A DNA stretch of 64,000 nt from Bradyrhizobium liaoningense (lineage in GTDB: Bacteria > Pseudomonadota > Alphaproteobacteria > Rhizobiales > Xanthobacteraceae). Every line of letters starts with the position of its first letter. Position 1 is the first letter of the stretch. Shown piece after piece: positions 42,580 through 49,505 of the stretch. The stretch spans positions 930,001 through 994,000 of the forward strand of contig NZ_JAFCJS010000002.1 of assembly GCF_018130825.1 (NCBI RefSeq), given 5' to 3'. Position numbers and translations under genes: made by a program. Under the pieces are notes generated by a model. The model worked only from the letters and a program-made list of their open reading frames with translations, searched no databases and was not told the origin of the DNA.

Positions 42580-43497
42580 ATGTTCATCCCTCCCTCAGCC
42601 TGGTTCACCGGCTTCATTCCGGACCTGCCGACGCCGTTCAACGCGGCCGACGCGATCGATGTCGAGGCGTTCGCCGCGCTCTGCGAGCGCCAGGTCGCAG
42701 CCGGTGTGCCCGCAATCGTGGTCTGCGAGACGGCCGGAGAGGCGCCGACGCTCTCCCCGGCCGAGCAGGAGCTCGTCATCCGCACCGCGGTCGAGGCCGT
42801 CCGCGGCCGCGCGCGCATCGTCGCCGGGACGGTGTCGAATGCCACCAGCCACGCCATCGAACTTGCGCGGCGTGCGGAAGCGGCCGGCGCCGACGCCGTC
42901 ATGGCGGTGGTGCCCGCCTACAACAAGCCGATGCAGGAGGGAATGCTCGCGCATTTCCGCGCCATCGCCGGCGCGATCGGCCTGCCCGTGATCCTGCACG
43001 ACGTTCCCGCCCGCACGCTGCGCCCGCTCGCCGACGAAACGCTGCTGCGTCTCGTCGAGTCCCGCCAGTTCGTCGGCCTGTGCGACGCAAGCGCCGACAT
43101 CACCCGCCCGATGCGTCTGAACCGGCTGCTGCCGGCCGGCTTTCGCCTGCTCTCCGGCGACGACGTCACCGCCTTCGGCACCATCGCAAGCGGCGGCGAC
43201 GGCGCGATCTCGGAAGTCTCCAACATCGCCCCCGATCTGTGTCGCACGATCTTCTCGCAGGTCAGGCAAGGCCGCCTGCAGTCGGCACGTTACCTGCACA
43301 AGCGCCTCACCCCGCTCATCGCCTGCCTTTCCAAGGACAGTCCGGCGGCGGTCAAGAGCGCCCTGAGCGTGCTGGGTCTAATGTCGCCGGCGACAAGGCT
43401 GCCGATCGTGCCGCTGGACGCGGCCGCGCAGAGGGAAGTGGTACGCGCCTTCGCCGCGATCGCCGACGAGGAACTGATCGACAGCGTCGGCGCCTGA
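42580..43497 (+). CDS. Dihydrodipicolinate synthase family protein lacking the Schiff-base lysine
   Basis: The 305-residue protein aligns over its whole length with DapA: VVPAYNKPMQEGM, VILHDVPARTLRPL and LLSGDD at the expected places. But the catalytic lysine position in GIKEAT reads GLCDAS (Cys168), the catalytic tyrosine in YNVP is His140, and the GTTGES loop reads ETAGEA. The 28-residue spacing between positions 140 and 168 equals that of Tyr133 and Lys161 in E. coli DapA, so the alignment is firm. A class I aldolase reaction is therefore unlikely; hydrolase, ligand-binding or another activity is possible. It is co-directional with the 84-residue gene, behind module C. Confidence 0.85.
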   Translation: MFIPPSAWFTGFIPDLPTPFNAADAIDVEAFAALCERQVAAGVPAIVVCETAGEAPTLSPAEQELVIRTAVEAVRGRARIVAGTVSNATSHAIELARRAEAAGADAVMAVVPAYNKPMQEGMLAHFRAIAGAIGLPVILHDVPARTLRPLADETLLRLVESRQFVGLCDASADITRPMRLNRLLPAGFRLLSGDDVTAFGTIASGGDGAISEVSNIAPDLCRTIFSQVRQGRLQSARYLHKRLTPLIACLSKDSPAAVKSALSVLGLMSPATRLPIVPLDAAAQREVVRAFAAIADEELIDSVGA

Positions 43498-43524
43498 CGC
43501 CTCGCGCCGCCGTTCGGATCTTGC

Positions 43525-43920
43525 ATGCCTCCATCAATCGACGACCATCACAGGCTGCTCTGCGCCTGGCAACTGGCCATGCTGCGCTTTGCCGTAACGC
43601 GAAGCGATTCCGACCGGCTCAATGTTGCCGCGCTCGCAACCGAGCTCGATCGTCTTGGCAGCCGGCGCAGCGGCCAGGACTCGCTGCACTTCTTCCGACG
43701 CACCAGTTCCCATCTCTGCGCGGCCATCTGCGGCCAGCGGCAGGACGCGGCGGCGATCCTGGACTGCTTCTGCAAGCAGATCGACGAGCCGCGGCTACGG
43801 CTCGCCTTCGCCGCCGCCGTGGGGCTCGCGCGAGCGAAGCCGGCACGATCCAGACCGCAACCGAAACGCGACCCGAACCTCTTCAGGGGGCTGCCGGCGC
43901 GACCGCCGGCGCCTTTATGA
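43525..43920 (+). CDS. Hypothetical protein, 131 residues
   Basis: The protein starts at ATG 43525, 27 bases after the DapA-like gene. It is helical and soluble by eye, with conserved-looking cysteines (HLCAAICGQ and ILDCFCKQI) and a basic proline-rich tail. No family recognised. The final codons overlap the start of promoter module D at 43913. An antisense frame also exists, but direction and spacing favour this one. Confidence 0.55.
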   Translation: MPPSIDDHHRLLCAWQLAMLRFAVTRSDSDRLNVAALATELDRLGSRRSGQDSLHFFRRTSSHLCAAICGQRQDAAAILDCFCKQIDEPRLRLAFAAAVGLARAKPARSRPQPKRDPNLFRGLPARPPAPL

Positions 43921-43962
43921 CTTTCCTATACAGCAGCCGCAGTGGTCACCTCGCAATCATAC
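43913..43962 (+). promoter_or_regulatory. Kdp-type promoter module D, ahead of the 62-residue gene
   Basis: CTTTATGACTTTCCTATACA (43913-43932) matches box A at 16 of 20 positions; it is followed by GCCGCAG, CTCG at 43950-43953 and CATAC ending at 43962, in the same register as modules A and C. The next gene starts 69 bases downstream. Module D is especially similar to C (GCCGCAGTG and AATCATA shared). Confidence 0.65.
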
Positions 43963-44030
43963 GCCGCGATGGTCATCATGGAAGGCAGATTGGAGCGGCC
44001 GTCTCGCCGCACCGGAAAAGGACTGAAGAA

Positions 44031-44219
44031 ATGTCGATCCTGACACATGGCCTTGACCACCCCTTCGTGCCTGAGCATCCGGCCCGCATTTCCGAGGCAC
44101 GCAAGACGCAGCTCAAACGTTTCGCCATCGGCGCGCTGACGCTGCTCTCGATGGGTAGCGCGCTCACCGCGCTGATCGCGCTGAGGACGGCAATCTATGT
44201 CTGGCACCTTCATGCCTGA
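44031..44219 (+). CDS. Small single-helix membrane protein, 62 residues
   Basis: ATG 44031 follows GAAGAA. Residues 1-30 are polar with histidines and prolines, residues about 32-53 form one hydrophobic helix (IGALTLLSMGSALTALIAL), and the tail is short with aromatic residues (IYVWHLHA). It is the first gene after module D and is followed by three more small genes. No family recognised. The very long open frame that contains it in the same phase is not coding upstream. Confidence 0.65.
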   Translation: MSILTHGLDHPFVPEHPARISEARKTQLKRFAIGALTLLSMGSALTALIALRTAIYVWHLHA

Positions 44220-44236
44220 CCGGCCGGGAGGCCATC

Positions 44237-44629
44237 ATGACCTTGCAGATGTGTGAGGAGGCCGCCATGGCCGCAATTGCCATTCAGGCTTCGCGTCACC
44301 AGGCCAACACCACGCATGGACCGGCATCGACGCTCAAGCCACTCGATCCGGATGTCGTCAGTGCCGCCATCCCCGCCTTCTTCATTGGACGCAACCGCGC
44401 CGGCCTCTGGGTGGCGCGCGAAGCGAATGGACGCGTCGGCGGTCTGTTCCTGTTCAAGAGCTCGGCGGTGGACTTCGCCAACCGCCAGAGCGCGCCGGCG
44501 CGCTGCGCCCTGGTGTTCCCCCTGGAAAGCTTCGAGCTCGACATCGAGAACCGCGGCAATCCCGTCATCGTGCTGGCGGAAGGAGCCAGGCGGCTTCTTA
44601 CGCGCATCGTCGCAAGGCTGACGACATGA
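44237..44629 (+). CDS. Hypothetical 130-residue protein, paralogue of the 84-residue protein at 42301
   Basis: The start is ATG 44237, or ATG 44267 eleven codons in. The C-terminal 80 residues carry FFIGRNRAGLWVAREANG, GGLFLFKSSAV and ESFELDIENRGNP, parallel to the 42301 product; the N-terminal 40 residues are extra. Neither has a signal peptide. It sits 17 bases after the 62-residue gene and overlaps the next tiny gene by ATGA, so it is part of the module D transcript. Confidence 0.75.
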   Translation: MTLQMCEEAAMAAIAIQASRHQANTTHGPASTLKPLDPDVVSAAIPAFFIGRNRAGLWVAREANGRVGGLFLFKSSAVDFANRQSAPARCALVFPLESFELDIENRGNPVIVLAEGARRLLTRIVARLTT

Positions 44630-44718
44630 TCGAACTCAAGATCGCCATCCTGGTTGCGCTGATGGGTGCATTGCTGCTCGGCATGCGCTTCGGTACAACG
44701 CCCGCCCAGGACAAGTAG
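44626..44718 (+). CDS. Tiny membrane peptide, 30 residues
   Basis: ATGA overlap with the preceding stop codon gives the start at 44626. The peptide begins MIELKIAILVALMGALLLG and ends in a polar tail with PAQDK, predicting a single membrane helix. The tight coupling argues that it is translated. No family recognised; it resembles KdpF-type and other single-helix accessory peptides only in size. Confidence 0.55.
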   Translation: MIELKIAILVALMGALLLGMRFGTTPAQDK

Positions 44719-44719
44719 C

Positions 44720-44848
44720 GTGCAGCTCCTGAAGGGAAATCTCGAGCACGCCGTCACCACGACCATCCTGACCATGACGCTGAGCCTGGTCTGGGGCGCG
44801 ATCCTGACGATCGTGATCACGCTCGTCGCGCGCGGGTTTGGAGTCTAG
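44720..44848 (+). CDS. Tiny membrane peptide, 42 residues
   Basis: The frame starts at GTG 44720, one base after the preceding stop, and has one long hydrophobic helix (TILTMTLSLVWGAILTIVI) followed by a short end with arginine. It is the last gene of the module D transcript and converges on the TetR gene three bases away. No family recognised. Confidence 0.5.
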   Translation: MQLLKGNLEHAVTTTILTMTLSLVWGAILTIVITLVARGFGV

Positions 44849-44851
44849 CCC

Positions 44852-45433
44852 TCACCTCTTTGCTTCCGCCTCGATCAGCCGGGCCAGTTCCGCCGCCGTG
44901 ACCTCGATCGGCCTGCCGCTGCGCTCGACGCGGGCCTGGATCAGCGCCCCCTGGAGCGCCGACGTGCAGAGCACGGCAAGCGCTTCCGCCCGCGGCCTTG
45001 CGAACCCATCCGCAATCAGCCTGTCGCGGAGAAGTGCGATCCGAGCCGCATAGGCCTTACGTCCGGCTTCCGCAACCGCGCGCTCGCGCGGTGCCAGCTC
45101 GAGCAGTACGGTCGTGATCGGGCATCCGTTGCGAAAGCCGGAGCCCCGCATCCACCCCGCCAGCAGCCGGGCATGGGCGCGCAGAAGCTCGCCGGTCGAG
45201 CCGCATTCTTCCGCAAGCTTTGCGACGGTTTCCGCCACACGGCGGCCGGCCTCCCCGACCGCCGCCACGGCGATCGAGGATTTTCCGTCGGGAAAGTAGT
45301 GATAGAGCGAGCCCTTCGGCGCGCCGCTGACGTCGACGATATCGTTGAGGCCGGTGCGGGCAAATCCTTGGCGGCGGAACAGCGTCACCGCAGCATTGAT
45401 GATGGGTTGGCGGTGCTTTGGCACGGCCGGCAT
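44852..45433 (-). CDS. TetR/AcrR family transcriptional regulator
   Basis: The 193-residue protein has an N-terminal helix-turn-helix with FRRQGFARTGLNDIVDVSG and APKGSLYHYFPDGKSSI, and a C-terminal ligand domain of the LmrA/YxaF type (FRNGCPITTVLLELAP). It is divergent from the crotonase gene; the 86 bases between them hold an inverted repeat that is a likely operator. It probably represses the crotonase gene, itself, or both; the inducer is unknown but may be an acyl compound. Confidence 0.9.
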   Translation of the reverse strand: MPAVPKHRQPIINAAVTLFRRQGFARTGLNDIVDVSGAPKGSLYHYFPDGKSSIAVAAVGEAGRRVAETVAKLAEECGSTGELLRAHARLLAGWMRGSGFRNGCPITTVLLELAPRERAVAEAGRKAYAARIALLRDRLIADGFARPRAEALAVLCTSALQGALIQARVERSGRPIEVTAAELARLIEAEAKR

Positions 45434-45461
45434 GGCGCTCTCCTTTCGGTCGAAAATTATA

Positions 45462-45479
45462 TTGATTGGTCTACATCAA
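45462..45479. promoter_or_regulatory. Inverted repeat between the TetR and crotonase genes, likely operator
   Basis: TTGATTGGTCTACATCAA has 5-base arms (TTGAT/ATCAA) around TGGTCTAC. It lies 28 bases from the TetR start and 40 from the crotonase start, in an AT-rich patch. LmrA/YxaF-type regulators are known to bind sites with TAGACC-like cores, present here as GGTCTA. Confidence 0.5.
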
Positions 45480-45519
45480 CCTCCGACAGTCAAGACATGA
45501 CAACGACAGGGAGAGGCAG

Positions 45520-46260
45520 ATGCCTGAGGGAGTGACCTACGAGTTGAACGACTGCGTGGCCCGGATCGTCCTCGACGACGGCAAGGTCAATGTGATGTCG
45601 GCCGCGATGCTGGGCGGGATCGGCGCCGCCTTCGACCGCGCCGAAAAGGAAGCCGAGATAGTGGTGCTGCGCTCGGCGCGGCCGGGCATTTTTTCCGCGG
45701 GCTTCGACCTAAAAGTGTTCGCCTCGGGCGATGCCGCCAAAAGCCTCGAGATGGTCCGGGTCGGCGCGGAGCTTGCGCTGCGGCTGATGGCGTTTCCGCA
45801 TCCGACCATCGGCGTGATGGAGGGCCATGCCTTTCCGATGGGGACATTCCTGCTGCTCGCCTGCGACGTCAGGCTGGGCGCGCGGGGGCCACACCGCATG
45901 GGACTGAACGAGGTCGCGATCGGCATCGCCCCGCCGAGCTTCGCCATCGAGCTCGCGCGCAGCCGCGTGCATCCGGCCTGGCTCAGCCGTACCGCAACGC
46001 TGGGCGAGATGTACAAGCCCGACGAGGCGCAGACGGCGGGCTTCCTCGACCGCGTGGTTGCGCCGGAGGCCATCGATGACGCCCTCGAGGAGATCATCGC
46101 GGTCTTGCGTGCGATCCACAAGCCATCACATGCGATCGCAAAGAAGCGCCTGCGCCAGCCGACCATGGATGCCATGCGGGCGGCGATCGACCGTGAATTG
46201 ACCATGGCTGCCTATGAGGCAAGCAACCGGGCGCGCAGCGCGGTCGCGGTGCCTGCCTGA
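45520..46260 (+). CDS. Enoyl-CoA hydratase/isomerase (crotonase) family protein
   Basis: The 246-residue reading starts at ATG 45520 with GGGAGAGG upstream; the frame open from 45466 crosses the operator and is rejected. Crotonase features are the oxyanion-hole loops SAGFDLKVFASG and GHAFPMGTFLLLACD. The second catalytic glutamate position is not the classic GGG.E pattern, so the reaction (hydration, isomerisation or other) is not fixed. Divergence from a TetR regulator suggests inducible acyl-CoA breakdown. Confidence 0.85.
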   Translation: MPEGVTYELNDCVARIVLDDGKVNVMSAAMLGGIGAAFDRAEKEAEIVVLRSARPGIFSAGFDLKVFASGDAAKSLEMVRVGAELALRLMAFPHPTIGVMEGHAFPMGTFLLLACDVRLGARGPHRMGLNEVAIGIAPPSFAIELARSRVHPAWLSRTATLGEMYKPDEAQTAGFLDRVVAPEAIDDALEEIIAVLRAIHKPSHAIAKKRLRQPTMDAMRAAIDRELTMAAYEASNRARSAVAVPA

Positions 46261-46330
46261 GGGGTCCGTATCCCGCGGAAAAAAGCCGCCCGATCTGGCG
46301 CAATTTCACGGAACCGTGTAGAGCGGTTTC

Positions 46331-46966
46331 ATGAGCACAAGCAGCGTCAACGTCGTCGCCCACCCCCTGGTCCAGCACAAGCTCTCCCTGATGCGGGAGA
46401 AGGACCGCTCGACCAAGAGCTTTCGCGAGATCCTGAACGAGATCGGGATGCTGCTCGGCTACGAGGTGACGCGCGACCTGCCGCTGGAGCTGGTCGAGAT
46501 CGAGACGCCGATCGCGGCGATGCAGGCGCCGAAGATCGCCGGCAAGAAGCTCACTCTGGCGCCGATCCTGCGCGCCGGCGTCGGCTTCCTCGACGGCATG
46601 CTGGCGCTGATGCCCTCGGCGCGCATTGCGCATATCGGGCTCTACCGCGACCCCGAGACGTTGCAGGCCGTGGAATATTACTTCAAGGCACCGCAGGACC
46701 TGTCCGACCGCACCGTGATCCTGATGGATCCGATGCTGGCGACCGGCAACTCGGCCTGCGCCGGCGCGTCCCTGCTCAAGGACCGCGGTGCCCGCGACAT
46801 CCGCTTCGTGTGCCTTTTGGCCGCGCCCGAGGGCATAGCCAAGTTCCAGAGCGAACACCCCGACGTGCCGGTCTGGACCGCCGCGATCGACGAGCGCCTG
46901 AACGACCACGGCTATATCGTGCCGGGCCTGGGCGACGCCGGCGACCGGATGTTCGGCACCAAGTAG
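46331..46966 (+). CDS. upp: Uracil phosphoribosyltransferase
   Basis: The 211-residue enzyme has the N-terminal [18 protein letters not shown], the flexible loop region [16 protein letters not shown] and the PRPP-binding motif [14 protein letters not shown], all diagnostic. It converts uracil and PRPP to UMP for pyrimidine salvage in the cytoplasm. It stands alone, 70 bases after the crotonase gene and 33 before the acyl-CoA synthetase gene, so co-transcription with either is possible but not evident. Confidence 0.95.
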   Translation: MSTSSVNVVAHPLVQHKLSLMREKDRSTKSFREILNEIGMLLGYEVTRDLPLELVEIETPIAAMQAPKIAGKKLTLAPILRAGVGFLDGMLALMPSARIAHIGLYRDPETLQAVEYYFKAPQDLSDRTVILMDPMLATGNSACAGASLLKDRGARDIRFVCLLAAPEGIAKFQSEHPDVPVWTAAIDERLNDHGYIVPGLGDAGDRMFGTK

Positions 46967-46999
46967 ACAGGTTTGCGCGATCGGGTTACTCCGGTTGCC

Positions 47000-48574
47000 A
47001 TGAGCACCGACGACTTTTCGCTGCAATCGCTGATCCGGATCGAAGACGCCGCCGATCCGGCCCTGGTGTTCGACGGCGTGCCGGTCTCACGCGCAGAATT
47101 CCAGGGGAAGATCGAGCAGACCGCGGCCTGGCTTGCGGCCCAAGGCATCGGCAAGGGCGACGTCGTCGCGGTCTGGCTGGTCAACCGGATCGAGTGGATC
47201 GCGCTGCTGTTCGCCGCCGCCCGCCTCGGCGCGATCGTTGCCGCTGTCAACACGCGCTACCGCGGCGCGGAAGTCGCACATCTGCTCAAGGTGTCCGGCG
47301 CCAGGCTGATGGTGGTCGAGGCGGCATTCCGCTCGATCGATTTTGCCGCCATTCTCGCCGATGTCGCCAAGGCCGAGGCGCCAGCACTGCAGAAGCTTGC
47401 GGTGGTCGGCGCGGACGCGATTTCGGCGCACTGGCCCTGCGTGCGGTTCGACGCGTTCGGCCGGTCTTATCCGGCCGCCCCGCCGGCTCAGAATGACATC
47501 GACCTGCCCGTGCTGCTCTACACGACGTCGGGTACGACCAAGGGGCCAAAACTCGTCGCGCATTCGCAGCGGACGCTGGCCACGCACGCGACCTCCGTCG
47601 CCAGGGCACTCACACTCTCGCCGCAGCGTCATTCATTGCTGGCGATGCTGCCGTTCTGCGGCACGTTCGGCATGACGAGCCTGCTCGGCTTCATCGCGGC
47701 GGGCGCGACCGTCCATGTGCTCGACGCCTTTGAGGCCGCGCCGGCGCTGAAGATCCTCGAAGCGCAGAAGATCACCCATTCGTTCGGTTCGGACGAGATG
47801 TTTCGCCGCATCCTCGCCCTTACCGATGCACCGCGGCCGTTTCCGCATCTCGAACTCTGCGGTTTCGCCGCGTTCCAGCCCGGCTGGCGCGAGCTGGCTG
47901 CAGAGGCCGAGGCCCGCGGCCTGCCGCTGTTCGGCCTCTACGGCTCGAGCGAGGTGCAGGCGCTGTTCTCGATTGGCCGTGCCAGCGACGCCTTTGCCGA
48001 TCGCATCGAGGGCGGCGGCTGGCCGATGTCGGCGGAGGCGAAGGTGCGCATCCGGGACACCGAGACAGGCGAGCTCGCGGCCCACGGCGTCTCCGGTGAG
48101 ATCGAGATCAGCGCGCCCTCGCGCTTCCTCGGCTATTTCAACAATCCGGATGCGACACGCGACGCGATCACCGCCGACGGGTTCTTCCGCACCGGCGACA
48201 TCGGCCGGCTGCGCGGCGACGGTGCCTTCGTCTACGAGACCCGCGCAGGCGATGCGATGCGGCTCGGCGGTTTTCTCGTGGCGCCCGGCGAGATCGAGGA
48301 CGAACTCAAGTCCTGCCCGGGTGTTGCCGATGCCCAGGTCGTCGCGGTCGACCTGAAAGGCCAGGCGCGCTGCGTCGCCTTCGTGATCCCGACAAAGAAG
48401 CCGCCGCAGCAGGAGGCTCTGACCGCGCGTCTGCGCGAGCGGCTCGCCGGCTACAAGGTGCCCGCGAGGATCTATCTCGTCGACGCCTTCCCCGTCACCG
48501 ACAGCGCCAATGGCGTCAAGATCCAGCGCGCCAGGCTTCGTACCATGGCAATGGAGCGCATCGCCGCCGAATGA
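47000..48574 (+). CDS. AMP-dependent acyl-CoA synthetase/ligase
   Basis: The 524-residue reading starts at ATG 47000; nine codons upstream in frame are less convincing. ANL-superfamily motifs are the P-loop YTTSGTTKGPKLVAHS, the A5-like LYGSSEVQALF, the hinge region FFRTGDIGRLRGDG and the C-terminal lysine in ANGVKIQRARL. It would activate a carboxylic acid to its CoA thioester through an acyl-adenylate. The substrate is not predictable; a medium- or long-chain fatty acid is a fair guess. The crotonase gene nearby points the same way. Confidence 0.9.
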   Translation: MSTDDFSLQSLIRIEDAADPALVFDGVPVSRAEFQGKIEQTAAWLAAQGIGKGDVVAVWLVNRIEWIALLFAAARLGAIVAAVNTRYRGAEVAHLLKVSGARLMVVEAAFRSIDFAAILADVAKAEAPALQKLAVVGADAISAHWPCVRFDAFGRSYPAAPPAQNDIDLPVLLYTTSGTTKGPKLVAHSQRTLATHATSVARALTLSPQRHSLLAMLPFCGTFGMTSLLGFIAAGATVHVLDAFEAAPALKILEAQKITHSFGSDEMFRRILALTDAPRPFPHLELCGFAAFQPGWRELAAEAEARGLPLFGLYGSSEVQALFSIGRASDAFADRIEGGGWPMSAEAKVRIRDTETGELAAHGVSGEIEISAPSRFLGYFNNPDATRDAITADGFFRTGDIGRLRGDGAFVYETRAGDAMRLGGFLVAPGEIEDELKSCPGVADAQVVAVDLKGQARCVAFVIPTKKPPQQEALTARLRERLAGYKVPARIYLVDAFPVTDSANGVKIQRARLRTMAMERIAAE

Positions 48575-48581
48575 GCCCGTC

Positions 48582-49493
48582 CTATTTCAGGTAGCTCGCG
48601 AGATTCATGCTCAGGATCTTGCCGAGCGCCGAATAGGACGCGGTGAGCTGCGTCTGGTAGGTCGAAAGCTGCGCCGTGATGGCGGCGACGTCGACGCTGG
48701 TGAGGTCGTTCGAGAGCGTCTCGGCATAACTCTTATAGTCGGTCTGGCGGGCGCTGGCGGTCTCGATCGAGGACGCGGCGCTGGAGAGCTTTGCCTGCAC
48801 CGCCGCGGTGTCGTCGAGGGCCGTGCTGGCGAGATCCAGCGCGCTGGTGATGTCCGAGGACGACAGCGTGGTGCTGTTGGCCACGAACTTCAGCACACGC
48901 ATCACCTCCTCGAATGCGGAATTGTCGGCGGTGACGCCGTAGGACACGGTCTCGTCGGCCGCAACCCGCACCGATGCAATCTCACTGTCGCCATTGTAGT
49001 AGCTGGTGTCCGCCGTGGTCGTCGAGCCGGTGCCGGTTGAAAAGGTCGTGAGATCGACCGGGGCCGTCTCCGTCTTGCCGCCGGCGAAGACGTACTGGCC
49101 GTCATATTGCGTATTCATCAACGAGCCCATCTGCTCCATCATCTGCTGGGCGGAGCCGATCACCGAATTCACCTCGGTCGAACTCCCCGTCGAGGCGGCG
49201 CTGAGCTGGGAGCGGAGCTGGGTGAGGATGTCGGTGACCGAGCCGACCGCCGAATACATCACCTGGACCTTGCTGTCGGCGAGCGTTGCGGCATCGATAT
49301 AGGACTGCGCGCGCGTCACCGAGACCTGGAGATTGACGACGTGCTGAGCATCGGAGCCGTAGCCGCCGAAATCGGTCGAGACGACGCCCGAGGATTCCTG
49401 GATCTGCTTGTTGGCCATGACCGACTCCACGCGCATGGCGTCGGCGATCATCCTGTTCGACTGGGCGAAGGTGGCAACCCGCATCGCGACCAT
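48582..49493 (-). CDS. flgL: Flagellar hook-filament junction protein FlgL
   Basis: The 303-residue protein has flagellin-like ends: N-terminal RVATFAQSNRMIADAMRVES and a C-terminal helix ending LGKILSMNLASYLK, with the FlgL-type QYVFAGGKTET loop in the middle. It joins hook and filament with FlgK. The start at 49493 has GAGGG seven bases upstream. It is the last gene of the flgD-to-flgL series, 12 bases after flgK, and converges on the acyl-CoA synthetase gene. Confidence 0.88.
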   Translation of the reverse strand: MVAMRVATFAQSNRMIADAMRVESVMANKQIQESSGVVSTDFGGYGSDAQHVVNLQVSVTRAQSYIDAATLADSKVQVMYSAVGSVTDILTQLRSQLSAASTGSSTEVNSVIGSAQQMMEQMGSLMNTQYDGQYVFAGGKTETAPVDLTTFSTGTGSTTTADTSYYNGDSEIASVRVAADETVSYGVTADNSAFEEVMRVLKFVANSTTLSSSDITSALDLASTALDDTAAVQAKLSSAASSIETASARQTDYKSYAETLSNDLTSVDVAAITAQLSTYQTQLTASYSALGKILSMNLASYLK

Positions 49494-49505
49494 CCGCGTG
49501 CCCTC

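Noticed and set aside
42324..44219. 631-codon open frame on the plus strand through the small-gene cluster
   Set aside because: It is the arginine/alanine-rich off-frame of the DapA-like and neighbouring genes; only its last 63 codons, after ATG 44031 with its own ribosome-binding site, look coding.
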